32,824 nt of DNA from Candidatus Nomurabacteria bacterium (GCA_028286485.1 JAQBRM010000001.1:1-32824); one strand, 5' to 3'. Positions 23,274 through 30,492 are shown, counted from the first letter of the stretch. The notes: a model not told the origin generated them from the sequence alone. A program made the numbers and translations.

Positions 23274-23395
23274 ATTCAAGCTCCACAAAACACGCCCTCT
23301 CGCCGTCGCGTAATTTTCTGCTGAAAATTCGCTCACCCTCGGACCAGTCGTCCTGCGAGAGCCGGCTCGAGGGGTGTTTTGCTACGCTTGAATAA
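23274..23395 (+). repeat. Structured repeat, copy 2 (prfA-tRNA-Ile spacer)
   Basis: The core 23286-23381 is identical to copy 1 and in the same orientation. The outer stem here is ATTCAAGC / GCTTGAAT instead of the copy-1 pair, so both sides changed together. The outer stem also contains TTGAAT, a plausible -35 for tRNA-Ile. Confidence 0.9.
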
Positions 23396-23415
23396 ACCTC
23401 AAAATTTGGTATAGT
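23388..23415 (+). promoter_or_regulatory. Promoter of tRNA-Ile
   Basis: TTGAAT (23388-23393) and TATAGT (23410-23415) are separated by 16 bp, a sigma70-like layout. The -35 lies in the outer arm of the repeat. Confidence 0.5.
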
Positions 23416-23465
23416 TATGCAGCGAAGTAAGCGTGCATTGCATCGCCGTAGTTCGAAGAACGTAG

Positions 23466-23537
23466 GCGTGTATAGTTCAGTGGTAGAACGCTGTCCTGAT
23501 AAGACAGAGGCCCTTGGTCCGATTCCAAGTACACGCA
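23466..23537 (+). tRNA. tRNA-Ile (anticodon GAT)
   Basis: The acceptor GCGTGTA/TACACGC and D stem GTTC/GAAC are present. The anticodon stem CTGTC/GACAG has loop CTGATAA (anticodon GAT). The variable loop is AGGCC, the T stem CTTGG/CCAAG has a TCCGATT loop, and the discriminator is A. CCA is not encoded. Confidence 0.96.
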
Positions 23538-23604
23538 CAAAACCGTAAACCTTGCCATTTCTCACTTTTAGTATATAGTATGCAAAAAGAAAGGAGGCAT
23601 ATAA

Positions 23605-24282
23605 TTGAAAACTGAAGCACTAAATAGCATACTGGATTCGGTTTTTTCAAAATTGTTAAAAAGAGACCAGATTATCCGATATTCCTCCTTGGAAGGAATA
23701 TATAATGATGAGGATCAAACATACTCGATTTGTTATCAGGCTACTCTCAGGGGTACCGATAACTATTGCGTGAGTTTTGTTTTCAATATCCATTGGCCAT
23801 GGCGCGATAAGTATCTTCACCGATGTTCCAATTCACGCACGGCGTTCGCATACCTGACACGTAATTATTTACTGGATAATACCAATGATGTGTATACGTC
23901 CTTGGTATGTCAAATCAAGCAATGGCGAAAAGGGGAGCAAAACGAACGGCTCTTCTATAAAAGATTCCTTGAATCATTGCCAAAAAAATATCCGGCATTG
24001 ATCAAGCATGTGGCAAAAAGTTCTCCGGAAATGGACAAACATTGCGGAGTTGATTTCAGCATATGGTTTGAAACAGAAGAAGACGGCCGCGTAAAATTGA
24101 AACAATTTGATTTTAACATCAAATCCTCTGATTCGTTTTTGGATAAGCACTATTCAAAATATCCGAAAGTCGGCACATTTATTTTCAACAAAAATGATTT
24201 AAAAAACAGACAAGCACTAGAGGAAGAATTTCTGGAATACGTATATTCCTCCGAACACCTGCACACTACCCTTTATTGGTAA
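23605..24282 (+). CDS. Hypothetical protein with nuclease-like motif spacing
   Basis: A TTG start is fixed by AAGGAGG 7 nt upstream, one of the few good Shine-Dalgarno sites in the window. The protein has 225 residues and no membrane segment. The first half has beta-rich stretches (YSICYQATLRGTDNYCVSFVFNIHWPW). The second half has CGVDFSIWFE followed by LKQFDFNIKSS: an Asp, then a strand ending xFxxK, reminiscent of PD-(D/E)xK nucleases, though the second acidic residue is not canonical. A nuclease role is only a suggestion. A clear terminator follows. Confidence 0.6.
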   Translation: MKTEALNSILDSVFSKLLKRDQIIRYSSLEGIYNDEDQTYSICYQATLRGTDNYCVSFVFNIHWPWRDKYLHRCSNSRTAFAYLTRNYLLDNTNDVYTSLVCQIKQWRKGEQNERLFYKRFLESLPKKYPALIKHVAKSSPEMDKHCGVDFSIWFETEEDGRVKLKQFDFNIKSSDSFLDKHYSKYPKVGTFIFNKNDLKNRQALEEEFLEYVYSSEHLHTTLYW

Positions 24283-24311
24283 AACCCGGCAATACATATG
24301 TCGGGTTTTTT
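24281..24311 (+). terminator. Terminator after the hypothetical gene
   Basis: AAAACCCG ... CGGGTTTTTT stem with a T-run, directly after the stop. Confidence 0.8.
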
Positions 24312-24350
24312 ATTGGCAATTCATCACCGGTAGGGTAGGATAGGTGATAT

Positions 24351-25031
24351 ATGACACTGTATATAGTAGCCACGCCCATTGGCAATCTTTCGGATTGCTC
24401 GCCGCGCGCCAAAGCCATGCTCACTGAAGCGACATTGGTGATTGCGGAAGATACGCGCACTACCGGACAATTGTTAAAATTATTGGACATTGGCGGCAAG
24501 AAGGACTTCCTGTCGTCACACGCGCAGAGCAGCGCCCATGCCCTCGAAAAGACGTTGCAGGCATGTGCGCTGCACGGTACCATCTGCCTCGTGACCGATG
24601 CCGGCACCCCTGCCATTTCTGACCCCGGATCATTCTTCATCAGCCATTTCCGCACCATGTATCCTGAGGCGCTGGTGGTGCCTATTCCGGGCCCCTCAGC
24701 GGTCATTACGGCCCTGTCCGTATCGGGCTTTCCTTCCAGTCATTTTGAATTTCTGGGGTTTATTCCTCATAAAAAGGGTCGTCAAACACTATTTCAATCA
24801 TTAGCCGCCAAAGAACATACGATCGTGCTCTATGAATCCCCCCACCGTATTTTGAAAACACTGGAAGCATTAACCGAAGTGCTGGGCGGGCGACTCATCA
24901 TGGTAGGACGGGAAATGACCAAACAGTTTGAAGAGTATCCGGTCAACACCGCCGGTGCTTTGTTGCAGTACTACACCGAGCATCCTGATAAGGTACGGGG
25001 AGAATTTGTCATTGTGGTCAGCCCGATATGA
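24351..25031 (+). CDS. rsmI: 16S rRNA (cytidine1402-2'-O)-methyltransferase
   Basis: The 226-residue protein belongs to the tetrapyrrole-methylase-fold family. It contains IVATPIGNLSDCSPRAKAML and VIAEDTRTTGQLL (substrate and SAM region), LVTDAGTPAISDPG, PIPGPSAVITALSVSGFPSSHFEFLGF and YESPHRILKTLEAL. These blocks are specific for RsmI. The enzyme modifies the ribosomal P-site nucleotide C1402. The C-terminal extension of longer RsmI forms is missing. TAGGAT lies 9 nt before the ATG as a possible -10. Confidence 0.96.
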   Translation: MTLYIVATPIGNLSDCSPRAKAMLTEATLVIAEDTRTTGQLLKLLDIGGKKDFLSSHAQSSAHALEKTLQACALHGTICLVTDAGTPAISDPGSFFISHFRTMYPEALVVPIPGPSAVITALSVSGFPSSHFEFLGFIPHKKGRQTLFQSLAAKEHTIVLYESPHRILKTLEALTEVLGGRLIMVGREMTKQFEEYPVNTAGALLQYYTEHPDKVRGEFVIVVSPI

Positions 25032-25037
25032 TATACT
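25032..25037 (+). promoter_or_regulatory. -10 box TATACT, 6 nt before the ATG at 25044
   Basis: TATACT-GATGCA-ATG. It overlaps the end of rsmI by only a few bases. Confidence 0.7.
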
Positions 25038-25043
25038 GATGCA

Positions 25044-25259
25044 ATGATTGGCAAACTTCGACTATTATTTTGGCTGGGCATTGTCATGCTCTTCTTGCCC
25101 TTTCTCGGCATTCCCAATACATGGAAAATGATTCTGGCCATGCTGATCGGCATTGGATTGATTGCCTTGGCACTCTCGCTCCGCAAACAGCACCGTTCTC
25201 TGCGCCACACCATCCGTACACTGGAACATAGCATTACCGAATCAATCCATCATGAGTAA
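25044..25259 (+). CDS. Small two-helix membrane protein
   Basis: 71 residues. Helix 1 is LLFWLGIVMLFLPFL, a short turn GIPNTWK follows, helix 2 is MILAMLIGIGLIALALSL, then a basic amphipathic tail (RKQHRSLRHTIRTLEHSI). It has its own leaderless promoter and overlaps the S41 protease start by 8 nt, so it is likely to be translated with and perhaps partnered to that membrane protease. No family recognised. Confidence 0.7.
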   Translation: MIGKLRLLFWLGIVMLFLPFLGIPNTWKMILAMLIGIGLIALALSLRKQHRSLRHTIRTLEHSITESIHHE

Positions 25260-26487
25260 CGAATCATCCAAGTATCCTCCACAGATTAAAATCGCGCTCC
25301 GCATCATCGGCGGCTTGGTGGTGATTGCCGCTATTTTCCTGGGTGGCGTGTATGTCGGCTATGACAATAGACCGGCTTTTGCGAAAGTGACGTCAGTGGT
25401 CCATCAAACCGATACGACAGTCAGTACCGCGGACTTTGCGCCGTTTTGGAAAGCATGGCAAGTAGTCAGCCAGAATTTTGCCGCCGGCAAGAACGCTTCC
25501 GCGACTACCGATCAGGATCATATTTATGGAGCCATACAGGGCATGGTAGCCTCATTCGGTGATCCCTACACGACATTCTTCCCCCCAGCCGAGAATACCC
25601 AGTTCCAAAGTCAGATTGCCGGGGAGTTCAGCGGTATCGGTATTGAGATAGGGGAGAAGGACGGCATTCTGACAGTCATTGCTCCACTGAAAGGTACACC
25701 AGCTGACACCGCTGGAGTAAAATCAGGCGATCAGATTATCAAAATCGACAACACAATCACTTCCGCAGTGACCGTCGATCAAGCGATCGATATGATTCGC
25801 GGCAAAGACGGTACTGCGGTGACATTGACCTTGGCCCGTCAAGGAGCCGCTACACCGATCGTATTAACTATCACTCGCAACACTATCAACTTGCCGACCG
25901 TTGATACGGAAAATCGTTCTGCTCAGGGTGTCTTCATCATTCATTTGTACAGCTTCTCCGCCCAATCCCCCGGATTATTCAAGACAGCGCTCAATAGCTA
26001 CCTAGCATCCGGTGACCATAAACTCTTGCTCGATTTGCGTGGCAATCCCGGTGGCTATCTGGAGGCAGCGGTGCAGATTGGCAGTGAATTCATTCCCGAA
26101 GGCAAAACGATTGTCAAAGAGATTGGCAAAAATCCGGCTGACACTACCACTTACAACAGTACGGGACCAAAAGTCTTTCCGAATGGCGACCAACTCATTA
26201 TTCTTGCTGACCAAGGCTCGGCTTCTGCCGCTGAAATTCTGGCCGGAGCATTGAGTGAGCAGGGTATTGGTACCTTAGTAGGCACGCAAACATTTGGTAA
26301 AGGTTCGGTGCAACAAGTCCTTCCATTAACGAATGACACCTCACTGAAGATCACTATTGCGCATTGGTACACGCCAAATGGTATTTCCATTTCGGCCAAA
26401 GGTCTGACACCAAAAATCATTATTCCGTATGATAGTACCGCCAAGACAGATACGCAGCTCGCGAAAGCAATCGCGCTATTCAAATAA
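25252..26487 (+). CDS. ctpA: S41 family C-terminal processing peptidase
   Basis: The ATG at 25252 (MSNESSKYPP) gives 411 residues; the ORF-track N-terminus is out-of-frame sequence of the small membrane gene. Layout: N-terminal signal-anchor (IIGGLVVIAAIFLGGVYVG), helical cap with FGDPYTTFFPP, PDZ domain at roughly 115-195 (GIGIEIGEKDGILTVIAPLKGTPADTAGVKSGD), then the protease core with LLLDLRGNPGGYL. Catalytic Ser325 lies in GSASAAEIL and Lys350 in TFGKGSVQ, 25 residues apart as in the Ser-Lys dyad of CtpA/Prc. It cleaves C-terminal tails of exported proteins. Confidence 0.95.
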   Translation: MSNESSKYPPQIKIALRIIGGLVVIAAIFLGGVYVGYDNRPAFAKVTSVVHQTDTTVSTADFAPFWKAWQVVSQNFAAGKNASATTDQDHIYGAIQGMVASFGDPYTTFFPPAENTQFQSQIAGEFSGIGIEIGEKDGILTVIAPLKGTPADTAGVKSGDQIIKIDNTITSAVTVDQAIDMIRGKDGTAVTLTLARQGAATPIVLTITRNTINLPTVDTENRSAQGVFIIHLYSFSAQSPGLFKTALNSYLASGDHKLLLDLRGNPGGYLEAAVQIGSEFIPEGKTIVKEIGKNPADTTTYNSTGPKVFPNGDQLIILADQGSASAAEILAGALSEQGIGTLVGTQTFGKGSVQQVLPLTNDTSLKITIAHWYTPNGISISAKGLTPKIIIPYDSTAKTDTQLAKAIALFK

Positions 26488-26513
26488 TCTTGTCAAATAA
26501 TCTGTTAAATACT

Positions 26514-26954
26514 ATGAAAGTCATTCTCTTAAAAAGCGTTCCAAAACTCGGCAAGAAAGACGAAGTGATCACCGTACCGGATGGCTACGCACAGAATGCG
26601 TTGTTACCAAAAAAATTAGCGATCATTGCTACCGATCAAGCAGTGGCGGCGTTGAAGCGCACGCAGGAAAACAAGATCACCGAGAAGAAAATCCAGCACG
26701 AGCTGCTGGATAAAGCCATCGAAAGCTTGGCAGGGCAGACGCTGGTCTATCACACCAAGAAAAATGAGAAGGGAAGCCTCTTCTCAAAAGTGACTGAGAG
26801 CGACATCAGCAAAACGTTGCTCGATCAGCATCGGATTTCCATTGATGCCAAACTCATGACCATTAAAGAAGGACATATCAAACAAATTGGTACTTACACT
26901 GTCGACATCACAGACGGGGACTACAAGTCTGAGTTCATTGTGTCAGTTGAATAA
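26514..26954 (+). CDS. rplI: Ribosomal protein bL9
   Basis: The start MKVILLKSVPKLGKKDEVITV at 26514 matches the family; the 8 extra residues from 26490 in the ORF track do not. 146 residues: the N-terminal rRNA-binding domain with DGYAQNALLPKKLA, a connecting helix, and a C-terminal domain with GSLFSKVTESDI and IKQIGTYTV. bL9 is missing from some CPR groups, so its presence is mildly informative about lineage. It sits 26 bp after the protease stop. Confidence 0.95.
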   Translation: MKVILLKSVPKLGKKDEVITVPDGYAQNALLPKKLAIIATDQAVAALKRTQENKITEKKIQHELLDKAIESLAGQTLVYHTKKNEKGSLFSKVTESDISKTLLDQHRISIDAKLMTIKEGHIKQIGTYTVDITDGDYKSEFIVSVE

Positions 26955-26984
26955 AAAAATCCTCTCATCTGAGAGGATTTTTTT
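26955..26984. terminator. Bidirectional terminator between bL9 and bL27
   Basis: AAAAATCCTCTCA-tc-TGAGAGGATTTTT is a strong stem with A and T tracts on the two sides, and it ends both convergent genes. Confidence 0.93.
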
Positions 26985-27270
26985 ATTGCGTGCGAGTATC
27001 TAAAATGTTTACCATTTTGCGAACGGTAGTGGTACCGTCGAAGTTGAGCTTGCGCTTGTTGTTGAATTTCACAAAACCGGGCTTCAATGCGTAGAGGGTG
27101 TGGTCTTTGCCCATGCCGACTGCTTTGCCGGGAAGGATTTTGGTGCCGCGCTGACGAACGATGATAGAACCTGCAATAGCAGTCTGACCATCATAGAGCT
27201 TGGTACCGAGGTATTTTGGATTGGAATCCGTTAGGTTTTTTGCCGCGCCTTGGGCTTTCTTATGTGCCAT
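26983..27270 (-). CDS. rpmA: Ribosomal protein bL27
   Basis: [29 protein letters not shown] at 27270 is the family start; the ORF-track extension to 27297 is unneeded. 95 residues with [30 protein letters not shown]. The basic N-terminal tail reaches the peptidyl-transferase centre. No Firmicutes-type cleavable N-extension is present. The start is preceded on this strand by CATACT-ACCACA-ATG (leaderless spacing). Confidence 0.96.
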   Translation of the reverse strand: MAHKKAQGAAKNLTDSNPKYLGTKLYDGQTAIAGSIIVRQRGTKILPGKAVGMGKDHTLYALKPGFVKFNNKRKLNFDGTTTVRKMVNILDTRTQ

Positions 27271-27276
27271 TGTGGT

Positions 27277-27282
27277 AGTATG
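27277..27282 (-). promoter_or_regulatory. -10 box CATACT, 6 nt before rpmA ATG
   Basis: The minus strand reads CATACT-ACCACA-ATG. Confidence 0.6.
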
Positions 27283-27325
27283 ATAGCCCATCGGCACTTT
27301 CCTGTCAATATAAGGCTTTGTGCGC

Positions 27326-27331
27326 TATACT
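27326..27331 (+). promoter_or_regulatory. -10 box TATACT, 6 nt before the ATG at 27338
   Basis: TATACT-GGCGCT-ATG. It moves the start from 27320 to 27338. Confidence 0.7.
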
Positions 27332-27337
27332 GGCGCT

Positions 27338-27691
27338 ATGCAGGCCTTTATCGCCCGATACTACCAGCCTATTTTGTTCTCATTATTGGCCCTATTACTT
27401 GGCGTGGTTTTCTATGCCGGCTACTTGGAAGGGAAGGGCAGTAACACTCAGCCTGTAGTGCTCGCATGTACACAAAACGTTTTAGATAAATTGTCAATCC
27501 CGACCGAGGCGATAGGGAATGGCACCGCCTCAGCGCCGGTAACGAGCGGGGTGTATGTCGGTTCAAAAAATGGTACAAAGTACTATACGCCAAGCTGCAG
27601 TGAGGTGAAGCGCATCAAGCCGGCGAACTATATCTGGTTCAAAAGTGCAGAGGACGCTCAAATACAAGGCTATACTCTCGGATCATGTTAA
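27338..27691 (+). CDS. Anchored protein with Ada-like metal-binding domain
   Basis: Start at 27338 (MQAFIARYYQPI), 117 residues. It has an N-terminal helix (ILFSLLALLLGVVFYAGYL), a short linker and the C-terminal module VYVGSKNGTKYYTPSCSEVKRIKPANYIWFKSAEDAQIQGYTLGSC. That is the pattern of the Ada zinc-binding domain (KYH.x.C.. .K.I...N...F.S...A...GY.PC.C) in its reduced exported form common in CPR genomes. Two Cys remain. It is likely extracytoplasmic; the role is unknown. Its stop overlaps the next start by 7 nt. Confidence 0.78.
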   Translation: MQAFIARYYQPILFSLLALLLGVVFYAGYLEGKGSNTQPVVLACTQNVLDKLSIPTEAIGNGTASAPVTSGVYVGSKNGTKYYTPSCSEVKRIKPANYIWFKSAEDAQIQGYTLGSC

Positions 27692-28626
27692 AGTCAATTC
27701 TCTCAATATGCATAATGGCCGCGGCGGGATTACTGGTCTTCGCGCTGATGCTGCCGACACAAGCCAACCAACTTGCCCAGTCAGTACTAGGGGAGACAGT
27801 ATCGGTGGCACACACCAACAGCATTTCGACTTCTTCAAAAAAAGTATCGGCCATTCTTGACTCCACTATCTCATCGGTTTTATCCAAGCCGCGTACGACC
27901 GCAAAAAGTACCGTAACCCCAAATGCTGTTATCGATACTTCACCATTATCGGTAGAAAATATTATTGATGCCACCAATCAAGAGCGTATCAAAGCCGGAC
28001 TACAGCCATTGAAAACCAGTACCAAACTCGAACAGTCGGCAAAAATAAAAACCGAAGACATGATTACCAATCATTACTTCGAGCATACCTCGCCGAATGG
28101 GAAGACGGTGGCGGACTTGGGCAATGAGGTGGGGTACAACTACGTGGTGATGGGTGAGAACTTGGCGGTGGGAGACTTTACTGATGCACATGACTTGCTC
28201 ACCGCATGGATGAACAGTCCGGGCCATCGCGCCAATATTTTGAATACCAGCTATGAGGACATCGGCGTCTATGCGGCCCAAGGCACGTACCAAGGTCGCA
28301 CTGTCTGGTTCGCTGTCCAACACTTTGGAACGGAACGGGGAGTCTGTCCCATTATTAGTAGCAGCTTGAAAAACAGTATTGATGCCCTTAATACCAGTAT
28401 CACAGCCCAAGAAGCGGCTATTACGGCCTTGCGTACGAAAATAGAGGATCCAAACCATACTGACGACCAAGCGTATAAGGATATGATCACACAATTCAAC
28501 GCGCTCGTTGCGAAATACAATGCCGACCTTATAACTTCTCAAACCAAGATCGCTGCCTACAACAAACAAGTCGTGGCCTTCAACAACTGCCTATCCCAAT
28601 ATCAAGTCTCTACACTGAAAGAGTAG
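27685..28626 (+). CDS. Secreted CAP/SCP-domain protein
   Basis: The 313-residue protein has an N-terminal hydrophobic segment (ILSICIMAAAGLLVFALML), a Ser/Thr-rich linker, and a CAP domain at about residues 92-215. The CAP domain starts with IIDATNQERIKAGLQPL and includes HYFEHTSPNGKTVADLG, VMGENLAVGDF, MNSPGHRANILN and FAVQHFG. The two His and Glu residues of the CAP cavity are present. The C-terminal 90 residues form a coiled coil (SITAQEAAITALRTKIE...) flanked by a Cys pair. Bacterial CAP proteins are exported and of mostly unknown activity. It is co-transcribed with the Ada-like gene. Confidence 0.88.
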   Translation: MLKSILSICIMAAAGLLVFALMLPTQANQLAQSVLGETVSVAHTNSISTSSKKVSAILDSTISSVLSKPRTTAKSTVTPNAVIDTSPLSVENIIDATNQERIKAGLQPLKTSTKLEQSAKIKTEDMITNHYFEHTSPNGKTVADLGNEVGYNYVVMGENLAVGDFTDAHDLLTAWMNSPGHRANILNTSYEDIGVYAAQGTYQGRTVWFAVQHFGTERGVCPIISSSLKNSIDALNTSITAQEAAITALRTKIEDPNHTDDQAYKDMITQFNALVAKYNADLITSQTKIAAYNKQVVAFNNCLSQYQVSTLKE

Positions 28627-28650
28627 CAGGAATGGTAAGATATATTACGT

Positions 28651-29109
28651 ATGAGTCATATTAGAATAATCCCTGAATTATACTCTAAATATATTAAGGG
28701 AACTGCAGAAGAAGCAATCGTTCAGAATGTTCAGGTGTTAGTTTGCAACCTTACAGTTGTAGTTATGAAAGGCATTAACAGCGGCTGTAATCGTGTGTAT
28801 ATAAATACGAGAGTATTGAAACATGTTTATGATAAAAGGCCAGCGGAAGAATTTGATTTTTTGATTGAATATGTTCATCAGGTTATTAAATTTCCCAATC
28901 AAGTTTATAAAAATAAAACAGGGAAGAAGGGGAGTTATGTTTTTGTAAAGGAGATTAAAAACAAAAAATATCTCTGTTCAATAGAAGTAAAATCCGTAGA
29001 CGAATCAGTACATTGTGAAATAGTAACTTTCTTCAGAGTGAGGAAGGAGGATTATCTCAATGGTTATGAACTATTATGGGAATGGAAGGACGGCAATCCT
29101 TCATCGTAG
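28651..29109 (+). CDS. Hypothetical protein, possibly BECR-fold (PBECR-like) nuclease
   Basis: The 152-residue A+T-rich gene is the first of the island-like segment. The core VYINTRVLKHVYDKRPAEEFDFLIEYVHQVIKFP..VYKN, then YLCSIEVKS and EIVTFFRVRKEDY, resembles the pattern of PBECR phage-type RNase domains (a strand, Leu-Lys-His helix, 'P..I' turn, then beta sheet ending in a strand). This is a weak match by eye. No antitoxin-like partner is obvious upstream. TAAGAT lies 9 nt before the ATG. Confidence 0.5.
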   Translation: MSHIRIIPELYSKYIKGTAEEAIVQNVQVLVCNLTVVVMKGINSGCNRVYINTRVLKHVYDKRPAEEFDFLIEYVHQVIKFPNQVYKNKTGKKGSYVFVKEIKNKKYLCSIEVKSVDESVHCEIVTFFRVRKEDYLNGYELLWEWKDGNPSS

Positions 29110-29407
29110 TATTTTCGATTCTAGCAAGCTAGCCTAATCATACCCCGCAGTAGAGCCTTTCTGACTTTCACTCCCATAGCAATTCACAATCTTAATCTCA
29201 TTTTCTATTATACGTACTATATACATACGTGCAAGCTTGTAAAAACATTACCATTCATCCTTAAAGGGAAGGGATATAAAGAAATACATAACGTCGCACA
29301 ATCAAGCTATTGAAACCGACTACTGGGGATAACTCGACTTTTCCCCACGATGTGGTTTGACTTGGTGTATTACGCAACCTAAAATTTAGTAGTTATTAAT
29401 TAAACAT

Positions 29408-29456
29408 CCATTGTCCCGAAAGGGATGAGGCCTCGACCGCCTTATGCTAGCAATGG
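29408..29456. ncRNA. Candidate three-way-junction structured element
   Basis: CCATTG (29408-29413) pairs with CAATGG (29451-29456). It encloses TCCC-gaaa-GGGA (a GNRA-type tetraloop hairpin) and AGGC-ctcgacc-GCCT. No known RNA family is recognised; it could also be a folded DNA site for the adjacent recombinase. Confidence 0.45.
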
Positions 29457-29493
29457 CCTTGTACGTTTTTCTTTCAATGTACTGTTAATTTAG

Positions 29494-29499
29494 TATAAT
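29494..29499 (+). promoter_or_regulatory. -10 TATAAT of recombinase leader
   Basis: TATAAT with a weak TTCAAT 15 bp upstream. It would start a leader of about 100 nt before the recombinase ATG. Confidence 0.5.
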
Positions 29500-29566
29500 T
29501 GATTGAGAAATATTTTCTGCTTTGCAGTTGAGAGAGTTACTCTTTCTCGTCAAAGTATTTAGGTAC

Positions 29567-29595
29567 AAGCCCAGAGACTAGCATCTCTGGGTTTT
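29567..29595 (+). terminator. Terminator/attenuator hairpin just before recombinase
   Basis: AAGCCCAGAGA-ctagca-TCTCTGGGTTT (11 bp with one G-T) followed by TTGTATTTG, ending 8 nt before the ATG at 29604. It may end a small leader RNA or attenuate the recombinase. Confidence 0.75.
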
Positions 29596-29603
29596 GTATT
29601 TGT

Positions 29604-30464
29604 ATGGAAAAATATATAAATGAATTCATAGAATTCAAAACGGGGGGAAGACTCAAGGCTTCATCCGCTCGTGATTATCTTAATTCCTTGAATAAGTTTA
29701 AGACAATCGTAGGGAAACCCTTAGAGGAAGTGGGTAGAGAAGACATTATAAAGTTTCGGACTATCTTGAATATGGGATACGCTCCAAAAGCGGTAGAACA
29801 TCACTTCAATATACTCCATTGCTTTATCAAATTTTGGAATCCAGAAATAAAATGTATTTCGCATGAGAGAATAGAAGTGCCTTTAGCTCGATCAAATCCG
29901 AGGCTCACAATAACAGAAGCAGAACACAAACAAATGCTTTCTGTTTTGGCGGAAAATGAATACAATGAGTTACAAAAGAGGTTGTGCTTACAGCTCCTCT
30001 GGGATTGTGGATGTAGAGTAGGGGAACTATGCTCAATAAATTTAGATGATATAGATTTTGACAATAGAAAAGTAAAAATCTTTACCGAAAAAACCAAAAA
30101 GGAGCGAGTATTATTTTGGAGTAAAGATACGCATGCAACTTTATGCAAAATGCTACCTATAAGGTGGGAAATTAAAAGAAGTAATGCCCTGCTTATAGGT
30201 TTGTATAATAGTGGCGAGTATTCTGATCGAGTTACCACAAAAACAATTCAAAGGTGGTTTAAGGAGATTAAACGTCGGGCTGGAATAAAAAGACAAATAG
30301 TCCCACATAGCTATAGACATTCCAGAATTCAACGTTGGGTTAGTACTGGAATATCTCTCATTGAGGTCTCGTATCTCTCCGGACATAACAACATTACATC
30401 TTTGGAACATTATATGAGACTTGGAACAGCACAAGTAGAAGCAATCGCTCGAAAAGCAATGTAA
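29604..30464 (+). CDS. XerC/D-like tyrosine recombinase (integrase)
   Basis: The 286-residue protein has an N-terminal SAM-like core-binding domain (residues 1-85) and a catalytic domain with a complete set of residues. These are Arg138 (CGCRVGELCSI), a Lys at 165-166 in the beta-hairpin (EKTKKERVLF), His235-x-x-Arg238 (PHSYRHS), His261 (LSGHNNI) and the nucleophile Tyr270 (LEHYMRL). This size and layout suit a Xer-type or mobile-element integrase. A+T-rich codons, a neighbouring toxin gene and an RT point to a mobile island. It lacks the extra insertion of integron IntI. The adjacent PemK-like gene starts 28 bp downstream. Confidence 0.93.
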   Translation: MEKYINEFIEFKTGGRLKASSARDYLNSLNKFKTIVGKPLEEVGREDIIKFRTILNMGYAPKAVEHHFNILHCFIKFWNPEIKCISHERIEVPLARSNPRLTITEAEHKQMLSVLAENEYNELQKRLCLQLLWDCGCRVGELCSINLDDIDFDNRKVKIFTEKTKKERVLFWSKDTHATLCKMLPIRWEIKRSNALLIGLYNSGEYSDRVTTKTIQRWFKEIKRRAGIKRQIVPHSYRHSRIQRWVSTGISLIEVSYLSGHNNITSLEHYMRLGTAQVEAIARKAM

Positions 30465-30492
30465 TTGTATTATTCACTTAATTCTAAAATTT

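Larger units (their letters stand above)
29110..29603. other. Non-coding region upstream of recombinase with structured segments
   Basis: There is no convincing ORF over 494 bp. It holds a small palindrome CTAGCaaGCTAG near 29121, a hairpin GGGGA..TCCCC around 29325-29346, a three-way-junction-like fold at 29408-29456, and a promoter plus terminator-bearing leader at 29494-29595 (listed separately). It is a natural place for the recombinase's attachment or regulatory sequences. Confidence 0.6.

Noticed and set aside
29360-29460. Hammerhead ribozyme or integron attC/attI site near the recombinase
   Set aside because: GAAA and ATGAG are present but in the wrong order for a hammerhead core, and no GTTRRRY/RYYYAAC box pair was found; the recombinase lacks the IntI insertion.
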